DNA of 64,000 nucleotides from Bacteroidota bacterium (GTDB taxonomy: Bacteria; Bacteroidota; Bacteroidia; Bacteroidales; JAADJA01): NCBI GenBank assembly GCA_020444515.1, contig JAHLKX010000012.1:1-64000 (forward strand), given 5' to 3'. The notes under the pieces are model-generated. The model saw only the letters and a program-made list of their open reading frames with translations, was not told the DNA's origin and searched no databases. Positions 8,591 through 18,411 of the stretch are shown here, piece by piece. Position numbers and translations under genes: made by a program. The number at the start of each line of letters is the position of its first letter. Within the stretch, counting starts at the first letter, position 1.

Positions 8591-8630
8591 GTTTTATTAT
8601 TTTGTTTCAATTTTCACGTGTCAAATTAAA

Positions 8631-8661
8631 CAAAGATAGAAGACCTTTTGTTTAAAAACAA
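8631..8661 (-). promoter_or_regulatory. Promoter of the double-propeller gene
   Basis: The minus strand reads TTG at 8661-8659 and TATCTTTG at 8638-8631, with a 20-nt spacing. This is a textbook Bacteroidetes -33/-7 pair. Confidence 0.65.
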
Positions 8662-8676
8662 TAAACTTAGGGCGAT

Positions 8677-10863
8677 ATGGTCAGATTTTACAGTACAATA
8701 CTTATGCTTATTATAATTACAGGCACTCAAACACTTTCTCAAACTTTGCCCTGGAATGCTTTTTTTGGCAATGAGGGTGCCGAATTTGCATATGATATCA
8801 AACAAACAACCGATCATGGTTATATTATAGCAGCCTATGCCAACAATGGGGGCAGCAGTGATTTTTATGTTGTTAAATTGAATACATGGGGCGGACTGGA
8901 ATGGGAAAAAATCATCTCGAAAGATGATAACTCTGACCGGGCTTTCAGTGTTGTGGAATCACAGGAAGGAGACTTCATCATCATTGGCAATGCGACGAAT
9001 TTCAATAAACCCTGGCTTGTAAAAATAAATCCCCTGGGGGATACACTTTGGACATCACAATGGACCGACTCAGTAGCTAATAACACAGGTTTACTTGCCA
9101 GGGGGACCCTCCTCCCGGACGGTCGGATCGTTGTTGTAAGCCATGAAGATGCCTATGCTCTCGATCCTTATATGTTCATCGTCAGCGAAGATGGTGAATT
9201 GCTTGAAGAACGGGATCTGACGAGCCTGGTGCCTCTGGGATGGTATAGTGGCACCGTTATCAATGATATTGAATCCACAAATGACGGGGGCTTTATTCTT
9301 ACAGGGGCAACGGGCGGGGGAACAGGCTCACGTGCTTATCTCTGGAAATTTGACGCCAATGCCGATTCATCCTGGTCAAAAATATATGATGCCAATGGCG
9401 TATGGATGCGCTCAGCACAATCGGTAAAACAATTATCCGATGGTGGCTATGTATTAACAGGTTTTACTGCACCCAATGCTACGACAACAGCAGCCATTCG
9501 GGCAGATGAGCAAGGGAATTTACTGTGGTACCAGAGTTATGCCGACTCCATCTATACCAATGGCACGGATATTATTGAATGGAAAAGCGGAGAATTTCTT
9601 ATTACTGAAAAAAGATTCAGTGGATTTGGGACCAGCTTTTTTAAAAGTGCATTGCTCAGAATTGATAGCCTGGGTAATCTTCTTTCACGTGATCCGATCA
9701 TGGCCTCCGATTCCTCTACAACCATTACACAAATGAGACAGACCAGTGACGGCGGATTTGTTATGGCTGGAGAAATTAATGAATATTTAAGCGTTGGAGA
9801 GCAGGATTTATTTGTCCTTAAATCCGACTCACTGGGAAATATCGATAATGTGTTTATTGATTATGTATGGCCCGGTGATGTTAATTATGATGGAGAAGTT
9901 AGTATGGCCGACCTGATGATTCTGGGTGTAACGGCAGGAACCACAGGTCCGGCAAGGACTGATAAGTCACTCGGATGGTACCCGCATTATGTAACTGACT
10001 GGAGCGACACAGTCGTATCGGGCGTTAACTATAAGCATGCTGACGGTGATGGTAATGGCGTAATTGACATGCTGGATACATTAGCTATTAGTCTGAATTA
10101 TGGAAATACGCATGTCATTCCGTCCAAATCATCCATGGCATATATTGGGGCAGAGCTCTGGATCGATCCTGCTGAAATAACACTGGATGATAACCACTTT
10201 ATGCATATTCCGCTCTATCTTGGTGATGCATCAAATTCAATTGAAGATTTGTATGGTTTCCGTTTTGATGTTCAGACTGCTGAACCTTTCATTCTTTTAG
10301 ACCAATCCAAATACACCCTTGAAGGCGAGTGGTTGACAGCAGAACAAGGTATTTTTACAGACCTGGTTTATATAACCGAAAACGATGACTGGATGTCCTA
10401 TGGGTTTACTAAAATGGACCACGAACAAGTGACCGGATATGGTTTGGTCGGCAAATTATGGATTAAATTGGATGAGGAGCTAATAATCCCTGGGGAAGAA
10501 ATCAGTTTTGATCTGACTTTGGCAAATGCTGCTTACAATAATTACTTCCTGGATCAATTTGGATTGAACACCAGTACTTACAATATTATCCTGAACAACA
10601 CAATGACAGGTATTGCTGATGATTCTGCCGACTTCATTCATATTTATCCCAATCCTCTGGAGGGGAATGTATTCCGAATTGACGCGAAGGATGTTATTAC
10701 AGATCTCAAACTCCATTCAATTGATGGGAAAGTATTGGATCTGAGTGATCAAGTTAAACAAAATATCATTCAGATTCCAGATGGTTTGAAACCGGGCATC
10801 TATTTCATTCAAATTGAAACAAGGGAAACAAAAACAGCAACAAAAAAACTGATCATCAGATAA
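8677..10863 (+). CDS. Secreted T9SS protein with dockerin-like EF-hand repeats
   Basis: A 728-aa secreted protein. A signal peptide (about 1-21) is followed by a propeller-like region (about 25-395) made of repeats of the form TxDGGFIxxG. A dockerin type I-like segment (about 398-480) has two Ca-binding loops, GDVNYDGEVSMADL and GDGNGVIDMLDTLA. An Ig-like/cohesin-like beta domain (about 490-650) precedes a T9SS sorting domain (IYPNPLEGN to GLKPGIYFIQIE, Lys-rich end). Dockerin and cohesin modules mediate Ca-dependent protein assembly in cellulosomes. In Bacteroidota such tandem domains in secreted proteins are frequent and their partners usually unknown. No catalytic domain is evident. Confidence 0.85.
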   Translation: MVRFYSTILMLIIITGTQTLSQTLPWNAFFGNEGAEFAYDIKQTTDHGYIIAAYANNGGSSDFYVVKLNTWGGLEWEKIISKDDNSDRAFSVVESQEGDFIIIGNATNFNKPWLVKINPLGDTLWTSQWTDSVANNTGLLARGTLLPDGRIVVVSHEDAYALDPYMFIVSEDGELLEERDLTSLVPLGWYSGTVINDIESTNDGGFILTGATGGGTGSRAYLWKFDANADSSWSKIYDANGVWMRSAQSVKQLSDGGYVLTGFTAPNATTTAAIRADEQGNLLWYQSYADSIYTNGTDIIEWKSGEFLITEKRFSGFGTSFFKSALLRIDSLGNLLSRDPIMASDSSTTITQMRQTSDGGFVMAGEINEYLSVGEQDLFVLKSDSLGNIDNVFIDYVWPGDVNYDGEVSMADLMILGVTAGTTGPARTDKSLGWYPHYVTDWSDTVVSGVNYKHADGDGNGVIDMLDTLAISLNYGNTHVIPSKSSMAYIGAELWIDPAEITLDDNHFMHIPLYLGDASNSIEDLYGFRFDVQTAEPFILLDQSKYTLEGEWLTAEQGIFTDLVYITENDDWMSYGFTKMDHEQVTGYGLVGKLWIKLDEELIIPGEEISFDLTLANAAYNNYFLDQFGLNTSTYNIILNNTMTGIADDSADFIHIYPNPLEGNVFRIDAKDVITDLKLHSIDGKVLDLSDQVKQNIIQIPDGLKPGIYFIQIETRETKTATKKLIIR

Positions 10864-10868
10864 CAAAA

Positions 10869-10898
10869 AACCCCGGTAAAACACCGGGGTTATTTTTT
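10869..10898. terminator. Bidirectional terminator between the T9SS gene and nqrF
   Basis: A perfect 7-bp GC stem (CCCCGGT 10871-10877, ACCGGGG 10883-10889) is flanked by A6 upstream and T7 downstream. It serves both convergent genes, the dockerin-like protein and the nqr operon. Confidence 0.9.
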
Positions 10899-12160
10899 TA
10901 TCCTCCGAAATCATCAAAGGCGATCATTTCATCAGGCACTCCCAATTCGTCAAGCATTTTAAAACATGCTTCATTCATCATGGGTGGTCCGCACAAATAA
11001 TATTCAATCTCTTCAGGTTCCGGATGGTTTTTCAAATAATTGTCGAAGATCACCTGGTGAATAAATCCAACATAACCATCCCAATTATCTTCGGGAAGCG
11101 GTTCTGATAGACCGATATGGAATTCAAAGTTCTGATTTTCCTTTTCAATTTCTTCAAACTGGTCAACATAGAACAATTCACGCAATGAACGACCACCATA
11201 CCAAAAAGTGGTCTTTCTTTTTGTATGTTCCGTTTGGAAAAGATGAAAGATATGAGAACGCATGGGAGCCATTCCTGCACCGCCGCCAATAAACATCATT
11301 TCCCGATCGGTGTTCTTGATAAAGAATTCACCATAAGGACCGGATATGGTCACCTTATCACCGGGTTTGCGCGAGAATACGTATGAAGAACATATTCCGG
11401 GATTAACATTCATGAAGGCATTTTTGGAACGATCCCATGGTGGAGTAGCAATCCGTATATTGAGCATAACGATATTCCCTTCAGCGGGGTGATTTGCCAT
11501 AGAATAAGCCCTGAAGATTGGTTCGGGGTTTTTCATTTTTAAACTCCACATGTTAAATTTATCCCAATCGCCTCTGTATTCCTCTTCAACCTCAATATCT
11601 TTACTGAAATCAACTTCACAGGGAGGAACATCAATTTGTATATATCCACCCGATTTAAAATCAAGGGTCTCACCTTCAGGAAGTTTAACCACAAATTCTT
11701 TGATAAAAGTCGCAACATTTTTATTGCTAATCACTTCGCACTCCCATTTCTTAATTCCAAAGATTTCTGGCGGAACTTCAATTTTCATGTCTTCCCGAAC
11801 TTTCACCTGGCAACCCAATCTCCAATCATTCATCTGCTCTTTTCGTGTAAAATAGCCTGTTTCGGTAGGCAGTATAGAACCACCCCCTTCGAGAACACGA
11901 CATTTACACATGGCACAGGTTCCACCACCTCCGCATGCAGAAGGGAGAAAAATTTTCTCCGATGACAATGTCGACAACAATGTTGATCCCGGGCTGGTCA
12001 CAATCTCTTTTTCGTCATTGATCGTAATTTTAACATCGCCCTGTGGTGTAAGTTTTTTACGGGCATAAAGCAATACAAGTACCAGTAATAAAATAACGAA
12101 TAGGAAAACCACAACGCTGATTCCGATTACGGTTCCGATTCCTACATCAAGTAATACCAT
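10898..12160 (-). CDS. nqrF: NqrF, NADH-oxidising subunit of Na+-NQR
   Basis: A 420-aa electron-input subunit of the Na+-translocating NADH:quinone reductase. An N-terminal membrane helix (about 8-32) is followed by a [2Fe-2S] ferredoxin domain with ligands C76, C82, C85 and C117. The FAD domain carries RAYSMANHP. The NADH domain has the glycine-rich [12 protein letters not shown] and a CGPPMM motif, and the C-terminus ends DDFGG. It takes a hydride from NADH in the cytoplasm, passes electrons FAD to 2Fe-2S, and on to the NqrD/E iron centre. It is the last gene of the operon and is followed by a terminator. Length is slightly above the usual 407-410. Confidence 0.97.
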   Translation of the reverse strand: MVLLDVGIGTVIGISVVVFLFVILLLVLVLLYARKKLTPQGDVKITINDEKEIVTSPGSTLLSTLSSEKIFLPSACGGGGTCAMCKCRVLEGGGSILPTETGYFTRKEQMNDWRLGCQVKVREDMKIEVPPEIFGIKKWECEVISNKNVATFIKEFVVKLPEGETLDFKSGGYIQIDVPPCEVDFSKDIEVEEEYRGDWDKFNMWSLKMKNPEPIFRAYSMANHPAEGNIVMLNIRIATPPWDRSKNAFMNVNPGICSSYVFSRKPGDKVTISGPYGEFFIKNTDREMMFIGGGAGMAPMRSHIFHLFQTEHTKRKTTFWYGGRSLRELFYVDQFEEIEKENQNFEFHIGLSEPLPEDNWDGYVGFIHQVIFDNYLKNHPEPEEIEYYLCGPPMMNEACFKMLDELGVPDEMIAFDDFGG

Positions 12161-12202
12161 TATTTTAAAATTTAGCTATTAGACGTTTATAAAATACCTG
12201 AA

Positions 12203-12820
12203 CTACAGTTTTATTCCCATAAAACTCATGAATGCAATCCCCATCAATCCGGTAATGATAAAGGTAATTCCCAATCCACGCAATGGCGCTGGCACATTGG
12301 AATACCTGATCTTTTCGCGGATCGCTGCAATCCCCACAATGGCCAGGAACCAGCCCACACCGGAGCCGAGACCAAAGGAAGTGGCCTGGGCAATGGTTTC
12401 ATATTCTCTTTCCTGCATAAAAAGGGATCCACCAAGGATGGCACAGTTTACAGCAATCAAGGGCAGGAAAATACCCAATGATGTATACAATGTCGGTGAA
12501 AACTTTTCGATGACCATCTCAACGAGCTGCACCATGGAAGCAATCACGGCTATGAACATAATAAAACTGAGAAAACTCAAATCCACATTGGCAAAATCGG
12601 GTCCCAACCAGGATAATGCCCCTGCACTGAGTAAATAACGATTGATTAAAAAGTCAACCGGAACGGTGATACCCAGAACAAAAATAACAGCGATTCCGAG
12701 ACCGACTGATGTCTTTACTGTTTTCGAAACAGCAAGGTATGAACACATGCCCAGGAAGTAGGCAAATACCATGTTGTCAATAAAAATTGACTTGACGAAA
12801 ATGTTAACAAGATCTTGCAT
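12203..12820 (-). CDS. nqrE: NqrE, membrane subunit of Na+-NQR
   Basis: A 205-aa, six-helix membrane subunit homologous to NqrD with inverted topology. The two conserved cysteines that with NqrD hold the intramembrane iron centre are present: C26 ([10 protein letters not shown]) and C126 ([11 protein letters not shown]). The gene lies 42 bp upstream of nqrF and 20 bp after nqrD. Length is close to the family norm of about 198-205. Its context and sequence leave no real alternative; the RnfA/RsxA paralogue is excluded by the complete nqr gene order. Confidence 0.97.
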   Translation of the reverse strand: MQDLVNIFVKSIFIDNMVFAYFLGMCSYLAVSKTVKTSVGLGIAVIFVLGITVPVDFLINRYLLSAGALSWLGPDFANVDLSFLSFIMFIAVIASMVQLVEMVIEKFSPTLYTSLGIFLPLIAVNCAILGGSLFMQEREYETIAQATSFGLGSGVGWFLAIVGIAAIREKIRYSNVPAPLRGLGITFIITGLMGIAFMSFMGIKL

Positions 12821-12840
12821 AAGGCTGAAATTTCTATTCT

Positions 12841-13500
12841 TTAATTTTCTTCAATTAAATCACTATTCCTTGAACGCTGCACCCATATAATGATGCCCAC
12901 AGTTATAAGTGCCATCGGGGGCAGGATCATCATACCATTGTTTTTGTAACCTACACCATAGATGCCAAGCCACTCCATAACCGGGTAACCATAAATGGAT
13001 CCTGAACCAAATAGTTCCCTGAAAAAGGCAACAACAATCAAAATCCAGGCATAACCAAAAGAATTTCCTAAACCATCAAGGAATGAAGGCCAGGGTTTGT
13101 TTCCCATGGCAAATGCTTCAAGGCGTCCCATGATGATACAGTTGGTTATGATCAACCCAACGAAAACCGATAACTGTTTGCTCACGTCGTATGCAAAAGC
13201 CTTCAATACCTGATCCACCAGAATAACAAGTGCTGCAATGACCACCAGTTGAACAATGATTCGGATCCTTGGAGGAATGGTATTCCTGAGCAACGAGATC
13301 ACCACATTGGCAATGGACAAAACCGCCAACACAGAGATGGACATTACCACCGCGGGCTCAAGTTTAGCCGTTACCGCAAGTGCACTACATATACCCAGTA
13401 CCTGGACGGTAATGGGATTGTCCTTGCTGAGCGGATTGAATATGAGCTTCTTATTTTTAGCAGAGAACAAGGGTTCTTTCTGTTTAGATTCTGTACTCAT
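12841..13500 (-). CDS. nqrD: NqrD, membrane subunit of Na+-NQR
   Basis: A 219-aa, six-helix membrane subunit. The two iron-centre cysteines are C38 ([10 protein letters not shown]) and C121 ([10 protein letters not shown]). The first 30 residues are a hydrophilic extension rich in Lys and Glu, slightly longer than in Vibrio. With NqrE it forms the symmetrical core that moves electrons across the membrane during Na+ transport. It sits in the standard order between nqrC and nqrE. Confidence 0.97.
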   Translation of the reverse strand: MSTESKQKEPLFSAKNKKLIFNPLSKDNPITVQVLGICSALAVTAKLEPAVVMSISVLAVLSIANVVISLLRNTIPPRIRIIVQLVVIAALVILVDQVLKAFAYDVSKQLSVFVGLIITNCIIMGRLEAFAMGNKPWPSFLDGLGNSFGYAWILIVVAFFRELFGSGSIYGYPVMEWLGIYGVGYKNNGMMILPPMALITVGIIIWVQRSRNSDLIEEN

Positions 13501-13537
13501 TTGTAATTTATATTAGGTTAAATCAAAGCTTTTAAGT

Positions 13538-14326
13538 TTATACTTCAGGTTCCGGTGAACCAGATTCTTCTACTTTACTTTTCATAAAGGGCACATAATT
13601 GATGAGGCAGTCATGCAACATTTCCGAAACACCATTACTCGTAATGGTACCGCCAGAAATGGCATCAACACCATGAATTTGCTTGTTTTCAGGCAGTGCA
13701 GAAACGCCCCCCTTGACAACTTCAATACTGGTAAAATTGTAGTCCTTATCAAAAATGGTTTTATCGATAAACTGCTGCTGAAAAGGTGCGTAGGCAATTT
13801 CTGCACCCAAACCAGGGGTCTCTCCCTTATGGCCAAAGGTTACACCATAAACGGTTCGAAAATCATCTTTAAGAGCCATATTTCCCCAAACCGGACCCCA
13901 CAATCCTTTACCTAACAGCGGTATAATGTAATAATGCTGATCGTCTTTAACACATTCAAACATGGGGAATACCGGTTCAACATCTGATTTACCAGCCTTC
14001 AGGTCAGCCAGTTTCTTTTGTTCTGTTTTAAGGTCAATGTCAAAAGCCCTAATATCTCCTTTTTCAAAATTGCCATTCTTATAAAGGCTCACCACATCGC
14101 CTTCCCGATTGATGGTATATTCAGCAGTGATAAACTGATCATAGGTTTTTTCGGCTTCACTTTTTTCCACCTCAACCTTGACCGATTTCAGGATTTCCAT
14201 GATCTTCTCAGTCCGGACATTGCGCTCCTGGAATGGTTTCAGGAACTGTGCAGCAGATGAAAGAATGGCTGCCACCACGATCACCATGGCCGAAGAATAT
14301 AAAAAGATATATCTGTTTGTAAACAT
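13538..14326 (-). CDS. nqrC: NqrC, covalent-FMN subunit of Na+-NQR
   Basis: A 262-aa subunit with one N-terminal transmembrane helix (about 7-25) and a periplasmic FMN-binding domain. The flavinylation motif appears as DAISGGTITS, a variant of SGATxT, placing the FMN-bearing Thr at T227. ApbE, encoded at 5.3-6.3 kb, would attach the flavin. Other family features include GLGAEI and a KGLWGPVWG stretch. NqrC relays electrons from NqrD/E to NqrB. It lies 20 bp after nqrB. Confidence 0.96.
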   Translation of the reverse strand: MFTNRYIFLYSSAMVIVVAAILSSAAQFLKPFQERNVRTEKIMEILKSVKVEVEKSEAEKTYDQFITAEYTINREGDVVSLYKNGNFEKGDIRAFDIDLKTEQKKLADLKAGKSDVEPVFPMFECVKDDQHYYIIPLLGKGLWGPVWGNMALKDDFRTVYGVTFGHKGETPGLGAEIAYAPFQQQFIDKTIFDKDYNFTSIEVVKGGVSALPENKQIHGVDAISGGTITSNGVSEMLHDCLINYVPFMKSKVEESGSPEPEV

Positions 14327-14346
14327 GAGATTATACTTTTATAAGA

Positions 14347-15495
14347 TTATGCACTTTTAACTTTCAAACGCTTTAAGCGCCGCTTGATATTGGCTTCTAC
14401 CACGTAATGATCGATCAACGGGGCAAAAACGTTCATGAGTAGGATGGCGAGCATCATTCCCTCCGGGTATGCCGGGTTCACCACCCTGATGAGCACGGCA
14501 ACAAGGCCTATCAGGAAACCATATAAATATTTTCCACGATTTGTTTGAGAAGCGGATACTGGATCCGTTGCCATAAAAATAGCACCGAAAGCAAATCCAC
14601 CCATTACAAAATGATAGTGTGCCGGAAGTGCCATGTAATCATTAACGGCAAATAGGTTAAAGATCAATCCCATGGCATATCCACCGGCAAAAACGGAAGC
14701 CATGATTCGCCAGCTGCCTATTCCGGTATATAATAGAATCAGTGCTCCCAGGAGAATTGCAATGGTTGATGTTTCACCGACTGAACCGGGTATGAATCCG
14801 AAGAGCATATCATTGAATGATGATCTTACCGGCTCCAGGTCCCCAACGAGGGCGTGACCAAGCGGTGTAGCTCCTGAATAAGCATCTGCCTTTTCAGCAA
14901 TCCAAACTTTATCACCCGACATATCCTGAGGATAGGCAAAGAAAAGAAAGGCCCTTGCAGTCAGTGCCGGATTTAAAATATTCATACCGGTACCACCGAA
15001 AACTTCCTTACCTATAATAACTGCAAAAGCAACAGAGATGGCAAGCATCCATAAAGGAATATCGGGTGGAACGATCAATGGAATCAATATTCCTGAGACC
15101 AGATATCCTTCATTCACTTCATGGTTCCGCATTTGGGCAAAGGCAAATTCAATGCCCAGTCCAACAACATATGAAACTACAATAATTGGAAGTACTTTCA
15201 GGAATCCATAAAAAAACTGGTCCCAGAAACCAACGCTTTCGCCAACGGAGAGGAAATGCTGATAGCCAACATTCCACATACCAAACAGCAAAGCTGGTAT
15301 GGTGGCGATAACCACAACAATCATTGTGCGCTTCATATCCAGTGTGTCGCGGATATGGCTCCCTCTGAAAGTCACCTTGTCAGGCACAAAAAGGAAAGTT
15401 TCAAAAGCATCAAACGTTGAATGCAACTTTTCAAATTTGCCACCCTTTTCGAATTGCGGTTTAATTTTATCTAAGTAATTTCTTAATGCCTTCAT
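14347..15495 (-). CDS. nqrB: NqrB, quinone-site and Na+-channel subunit of Na+-NQR
   Basis: A 382-aa polytopic subunit of about ten helices. It contains the covalent FMN motif DAYSGATPLGH with T210 as acceptor, and conserved blocks GGTGMNILNPAL and ATDPVSASQTNRGK. It carries FMN and riboflavin cofactors and is the main candidate for the Na+ pathway and ubiquinone/menaquinone reduction with NqrA. The N-terminal cytoplasmic helix (about 1-55) is typical. It lies 38 bp downstream of nqrA. Confidence 0.97.
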   Translation of the reverse strand: MKALRNYLDKIKPQFEKGGKFEKLHSTFDAFETFLFVPDKVTFRGSHIRDTLDMKRTMIVVVIATIPALLFGMWNVGYQHFLSVGESVGFWDQFFYGFLKVLPIIVVSYVVGLGIEFAFAQMRNHEVNEGYLVSGILIPLIVPPDIPLWMLAISVAFAVIIGKEVFGGTGMNILNPALTARAFLFFAYPQDMSGDKVWIAEKADAYSGATPLGHALVGDLEPVRSSFNDMLFGFIPGSVGETSTIAILLGALILLYTGIGSWRIMASVFAGGYAMGLIFNLFAVNDYMALPAHYHFVMGGFAFGAIFMATDPVSASQTNRGKYLYGFLIGLVAVLIRVVNPAYPEGMMLAILLMNVFAPLIDHYVVEANIKRRLKRLKVKSA

Positions 15496-15533
15496 GTATC
15501 GAAATTCAATTGTTTAAATTCTCTGTATTACCA

Positions 15534-16883
15534 TTAAGCCATTTCTTTCCGAATATAGTCAAGACCCTCTCTTACGAGGGCTTGCATTTCGGTTTTGGAT
15601 GCATCAATGAACTCGCACAAGGCAAAATCTTCCTCATCCACTTCATAAATGCCAAGGTTTTCCATCAGGTCGATATCTTTCACCATAATGGCTTTTAACA
15701 GTTGCATGGGATAAATATCCATAGGAAATACCCGCTCGTATTCACCGGTTAGAACAAAGGCCCGGTGACCACCATTGAGATTGGTATCAAGTCGATACTT
15801 TTTAGATGGTGTCAGCCATGAAAAGAAAGTTTTGCTATAGCTGAATTTATCGAAGCGGGGCATGGCCCATCCCAGGAATTCATGATAATTTCCTTCGGGA
15901 ATTACCAAAAGCTGATTGGTATAAAAGCCAAGATATCCGTGTTTGTCTACTTTTTCTCCGGTAAAAACACTGCCGCTGATATACCTGAGATCCCCTTCAT
16001 TCACGCCCCCTTTCACCAGCGGAAGCAGCGCTGTTCCGGAAGTTACTTTGCAGTAACGAGGATCTTTAACTTCTGATCCTGCAAATGCAATAATTTTCTC
16101 AGCATTGTACTTTCCTTCTGTAAATAAATTCCCAATAATGATTACAGCCTGGGGATCCAGATACCATACAATATCACCTTTGTTAATGGGATCAATATGG
16201 TGAACCTGAACACTAACATTACCGGCCGGATGAGGACCAGAAAACCGATTCACCTGTACATTCCCGGCATTTAAAAAGGCTTTGGCACTGGTTTGCCCTT
16301 CTTTTACATTGATATGGATCTTACCATCTGTAAGTTTGCTCAATGCATCGAGTCCTGTTTGAAATATCTTTGCACGACCTTCGACAATAAAATCAAAATC
16401 AACACCCAGTGGTGACGAATCAAAAGCACTGATGTGGATAGCTTTCGGTTTATCTTCTGGATTGGCAATTACAGAATAGGGCCGTTGTCTGATATAGGGC
16501 CAAACTCCACTTTTCAGTAGTTTTTCTGTGATCTTTTCACGTTCAAGTGTTTTGGGATCTGCTGCACCAAAATTTTCATAATCCTGCTTCCCATCTGCTT
16601 CAATCCGGATCTCCAGCATTTTTCGTTTAGCTCCTCGAAATACCTCGCTAATCTTGCCACTAACAGGAGAAGTAAAAATGATGTTGTCGCGATATTTGTC
16701 GAAAAAAACAGGGGTCCCGGCCTTTACGGTATCACCTTCATTGACAAAAAGCTTGGGAAATACACCGACAAAATCCGGTGGTTTTAGGGCGAATTGATCA
16801 GATTTCACCTCACTAATTTTTTTCTCGGCAGCGCCAATTAGTTTGATGTCGAGGCCTTTTCTGATTTTGATAACGTCTGACAT
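15534..16883 (-). CDS. nqrA: NqrA, soluble subunit of Na+-NQR
   Basis: A 449-aa cytoplasmic subunit with no transmembrane segment. It starts with the characteristic short motif KIRKGLDIKL, then GDTVKAGTPVFFDK of the barrel-sandwich (lipoyl-like) domain and FTSPVSGKI. Length matches the family (about 446-450). NqrA binds to NqrB and contributes to the quinone site. It is the first gene of the operon. Upstream at about 105 nt lies a perfect FNR/CRP-type palindrome, suggesting oxygen- or redox-linked control. Confidence 0.97.
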   Translation of the reverse strand: MSDVIKIRKGLDIKLIGAAEKKISEVKSDQFALKPPDFVGVFPKLFVNEGDTVKAGTPVFFDKYRDNIIFTSPVSGKISEVFRGAKRKMLEIRIEADGKQDYENFGAADPKTLEREKITEKLLKSGVWPYIRQRPYSVIANPEDKPKAIHISAFDSSPLGVDFDFIVEGRAKIFQTGLDALSKLTDGKIHINVKEGQTSAKAFLNAGNVQVNRFSGPHPAGNVSVQVHHIDPINKGDIVWYLDPQAVIIIGNLFTEGKYNAEKIIAFAGSEVKDPRYCKVTSGTALLPLVKGGVNEGDLRYISGSVFTGEKVDKHGYLGFYTNQLLVIPEGNYHEFLGWAMPRFDKFSYSKTFFSWLTPSKKYRLDTNLNGGHRAFVLTGEYERVFPMDIYPMQLLKAIMVKDIDLMENLGIYEVDEEDFALCEFIDASKTEMQALVREGLDYIRKEMA

Positions 16884-16981
16884 AATGTTTGCTATATCGT
16901 TATGTTATATTAAACCAACTTAGATATAAAAATTTAGGTCGCTAAATTATAAAATACAATTGAATATAATATATCCAGATA

Positions 16982-16995
16982 TTGATATTTATCAA
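16982..16995. promoter_or_regulatory. FNR/CRP-family binding site upstream of nqr
   Basis: TTGATATTTATCAA is a perfect 14-bp palindrome and an exact match to the FNR consensus TTGATnnnnATCAA. Its centre is about 105 nt upstream of the nqrA start codon and about 195 nt from the M20 start codon, so nqr is the likelier target. Chance is possible in DNA this AT-rich. Confidence 0.5.
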
Positions 16996-17158
16996 TGTTT
17001 ATTGTGACGCACCTTCCCGTTCAAAAAATTATCTAAAATTCAGTAATACAAATTGTTGAAAATCTGTTATTTATTTCACACAACCTCCCATATGTTCCGT
17101 TATTTAAAATGAATATGAATTATCAAATGACAAATTTTTTACGATGATTTTAAAATCC

Positions 17159-17166
17159 TATCTTTG
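17159..17166 (+). promoter_or_regulatory. -7 element (TATCTTTG) of the M20 gene
   Basis: Exact TAnnTTTG match 17 nt before the start codon at 17184. The -33 region is only T-rich. Confidence 0.55.
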
Positions 17167-17183
17167 CGTTCTATCCATATTTT

Positions 17184-18377
17184 ATGAAAGATTTGATCCA
17201 GCAAATAAAAACCCTTGCTTTAAACTTTAGCAGCGAAATTACTGGTATCCGAAGACAAATCCATGCCAACCCGGAGCTTTCATTTCAAGAACATCAGACA
17301 GCTGCTCTGATCGCCGATTTCCTGACAAGAAATAATATTGAGCATCAAACAGGCATTGCTAAAACCGGGATCGTTGCAACAATTAAAGGCAAAAATACTA
17401 TAAAAAAGACTGTGGCCCTGCGTGCTGATATGGATGCTCTTCCAATCATGGAATTAAACAAGATCCCTTATAAATCTAAAAACCCCGGTGTGATGCATGC
17501 CTGCGGACACGATGTCCACACAGCCTCATTACTGGGTACAGCAAAAATTTTGAATGCCATCCGGAATGATCTCATGGGTGATATAAAACTGATTTTCCAG
17601 CCCAGCGAAGAAAAATACCCGGGTGGTGCCAAAGTAATGATCGATGAAGGCGTTCTGGAAAACCCAGAACCCGCATCCATTTTTGGACAACACGTTTTTC
17701 CGGAACTGGAAGTAGGCAAGGTTGGATTCAAAACCGGCAAATATATGGCATCCACTGATGAGATCTATTTAACCGTGAAAGGTAAAGGTGGGCATGGAGC
17801 CATCCCTCAAAAGAATGTTGATCCCGTATTGATTGCTTCCCACATCGTTGTTGCGCTACAGCAAATTGTTAGTCGCAATGCCAACCCGGCAATGCCAACC
17901 GTCCTTTCATTCGGACGTTTTATGGCCGAGGGTCAGACCAATATCATTCCCGACCAGGTGAAACTGGCTGGGATCATCCGAACTTTCGATGAACAGTGGC
18001 GGGAGGAAATCAAGCAAAAAGTCAAAGCCATGGCAAAGGGTATAGCCAAAAGCATGGGTGGAAGTTGTGATGTGAAAATTGATTCCGGTTATCCCTATGT
18101 TGTAAATAACGAACCTTTGACATTAAGAGCTATTCAGCAAGCCAAAGCATACCTGGGTGACGAAAATGTGGTTGATCTTGAATTGCGAACCACTGCGGAA
18201 GATTTTGCCTATTTCTCACAAGTTATTCCGGGTTGTTTTTATCGCCTTGGAACACGCAATGAAAAAAAAGGTCTGACATCCAACCTGCATACCGCTACTT
18301 TTAACGTTGATGAAGAGAGCATCAAAACCGGCATGGGTCTGATGTCCTGGCTTGCTGTAAACGAATTAAACGGATAA
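17184..18377 (+). CDS. M20-family amidohydrolase (M20D type)
   Basis: A 397-aa cytoplasmic metal-dependent amidohydrolase of the hippurate/IAA-amino-acid hydrolase group. It hydrolyses N-acyl or N-aminoacyl amide bonds; the substrate is not predictable. The metal-binding motif MHACGHDVH (H105, C107, H109) and a second motif around PSEEKYPGGAKVMI are present, followed by the dimerisation domain (about 190-300, KGKGGHGAIP) and a C-terminal ligand near TTAEDFAYF. No signal peptide. It is followed after about 10-35 bp by the T9SS plug gene, so co-transcription is likely, although the functions do not obviously connect. Confidence 0.92.
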   Translation: MKDLIQQIKTLALNFSSEITGIRRQIHANPELSFQEHQTAALIADFLTRNNIEHQTGIAKTGIVATIKGKNTIKKTVALRADMDALPIMELNKIPYKSKNPGVMHACGHDVHTASLLGTAKILNAIRNDLMGDIKLIFQPSEEKYPGGAKVMIDEGVLENPEPASIFGQHVFPELEVGKVGFKTGKYMASTDEIYLTVKGKGGHGAIPQKNVDPVLIASHIVVALQQIVSRNANPAMPTVLSFGRFMAEGQTNIIPDQVKLAGIIRTFDEQWREEIKQKVKAMAKGIAKSMGGSCDVKIDSGYPYVVNNEPLTLRAIQQAKAYLGDENVVDLELRTTAEDFAYFSQVIPGCFYRLGTRNEKKGLTSNLHTATFNVDEESIKTGMGLMSWLAVNELNG

Positions 18378-18411
18378 CTTTAAGGAGTTGATAAAAAATT
18401 ATCAGGGACAC

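Larger units (their letters stand above)
16884..17183. other. Divergent control region between nqrA and the M20 gene
   Basis: A 300-bp, very AT-rich divergent spacer. It holds a perfect FNR-like box (16982-16995) and a TATCTTTG -7 element for the plus-strand gene (17159-17166). The nqr promoter is not clear: the best minus-strand match is TAATTTAG at 16949-16942. No RNA gene or small reading frame stands out. Confidence 0.6.

Noticed and set aside
12228-12638. 136-aa frame antisense to nqrE
   Set aside because: It is the complement of a strongly conserved membrane protein gene; its translation has no recognisable features.
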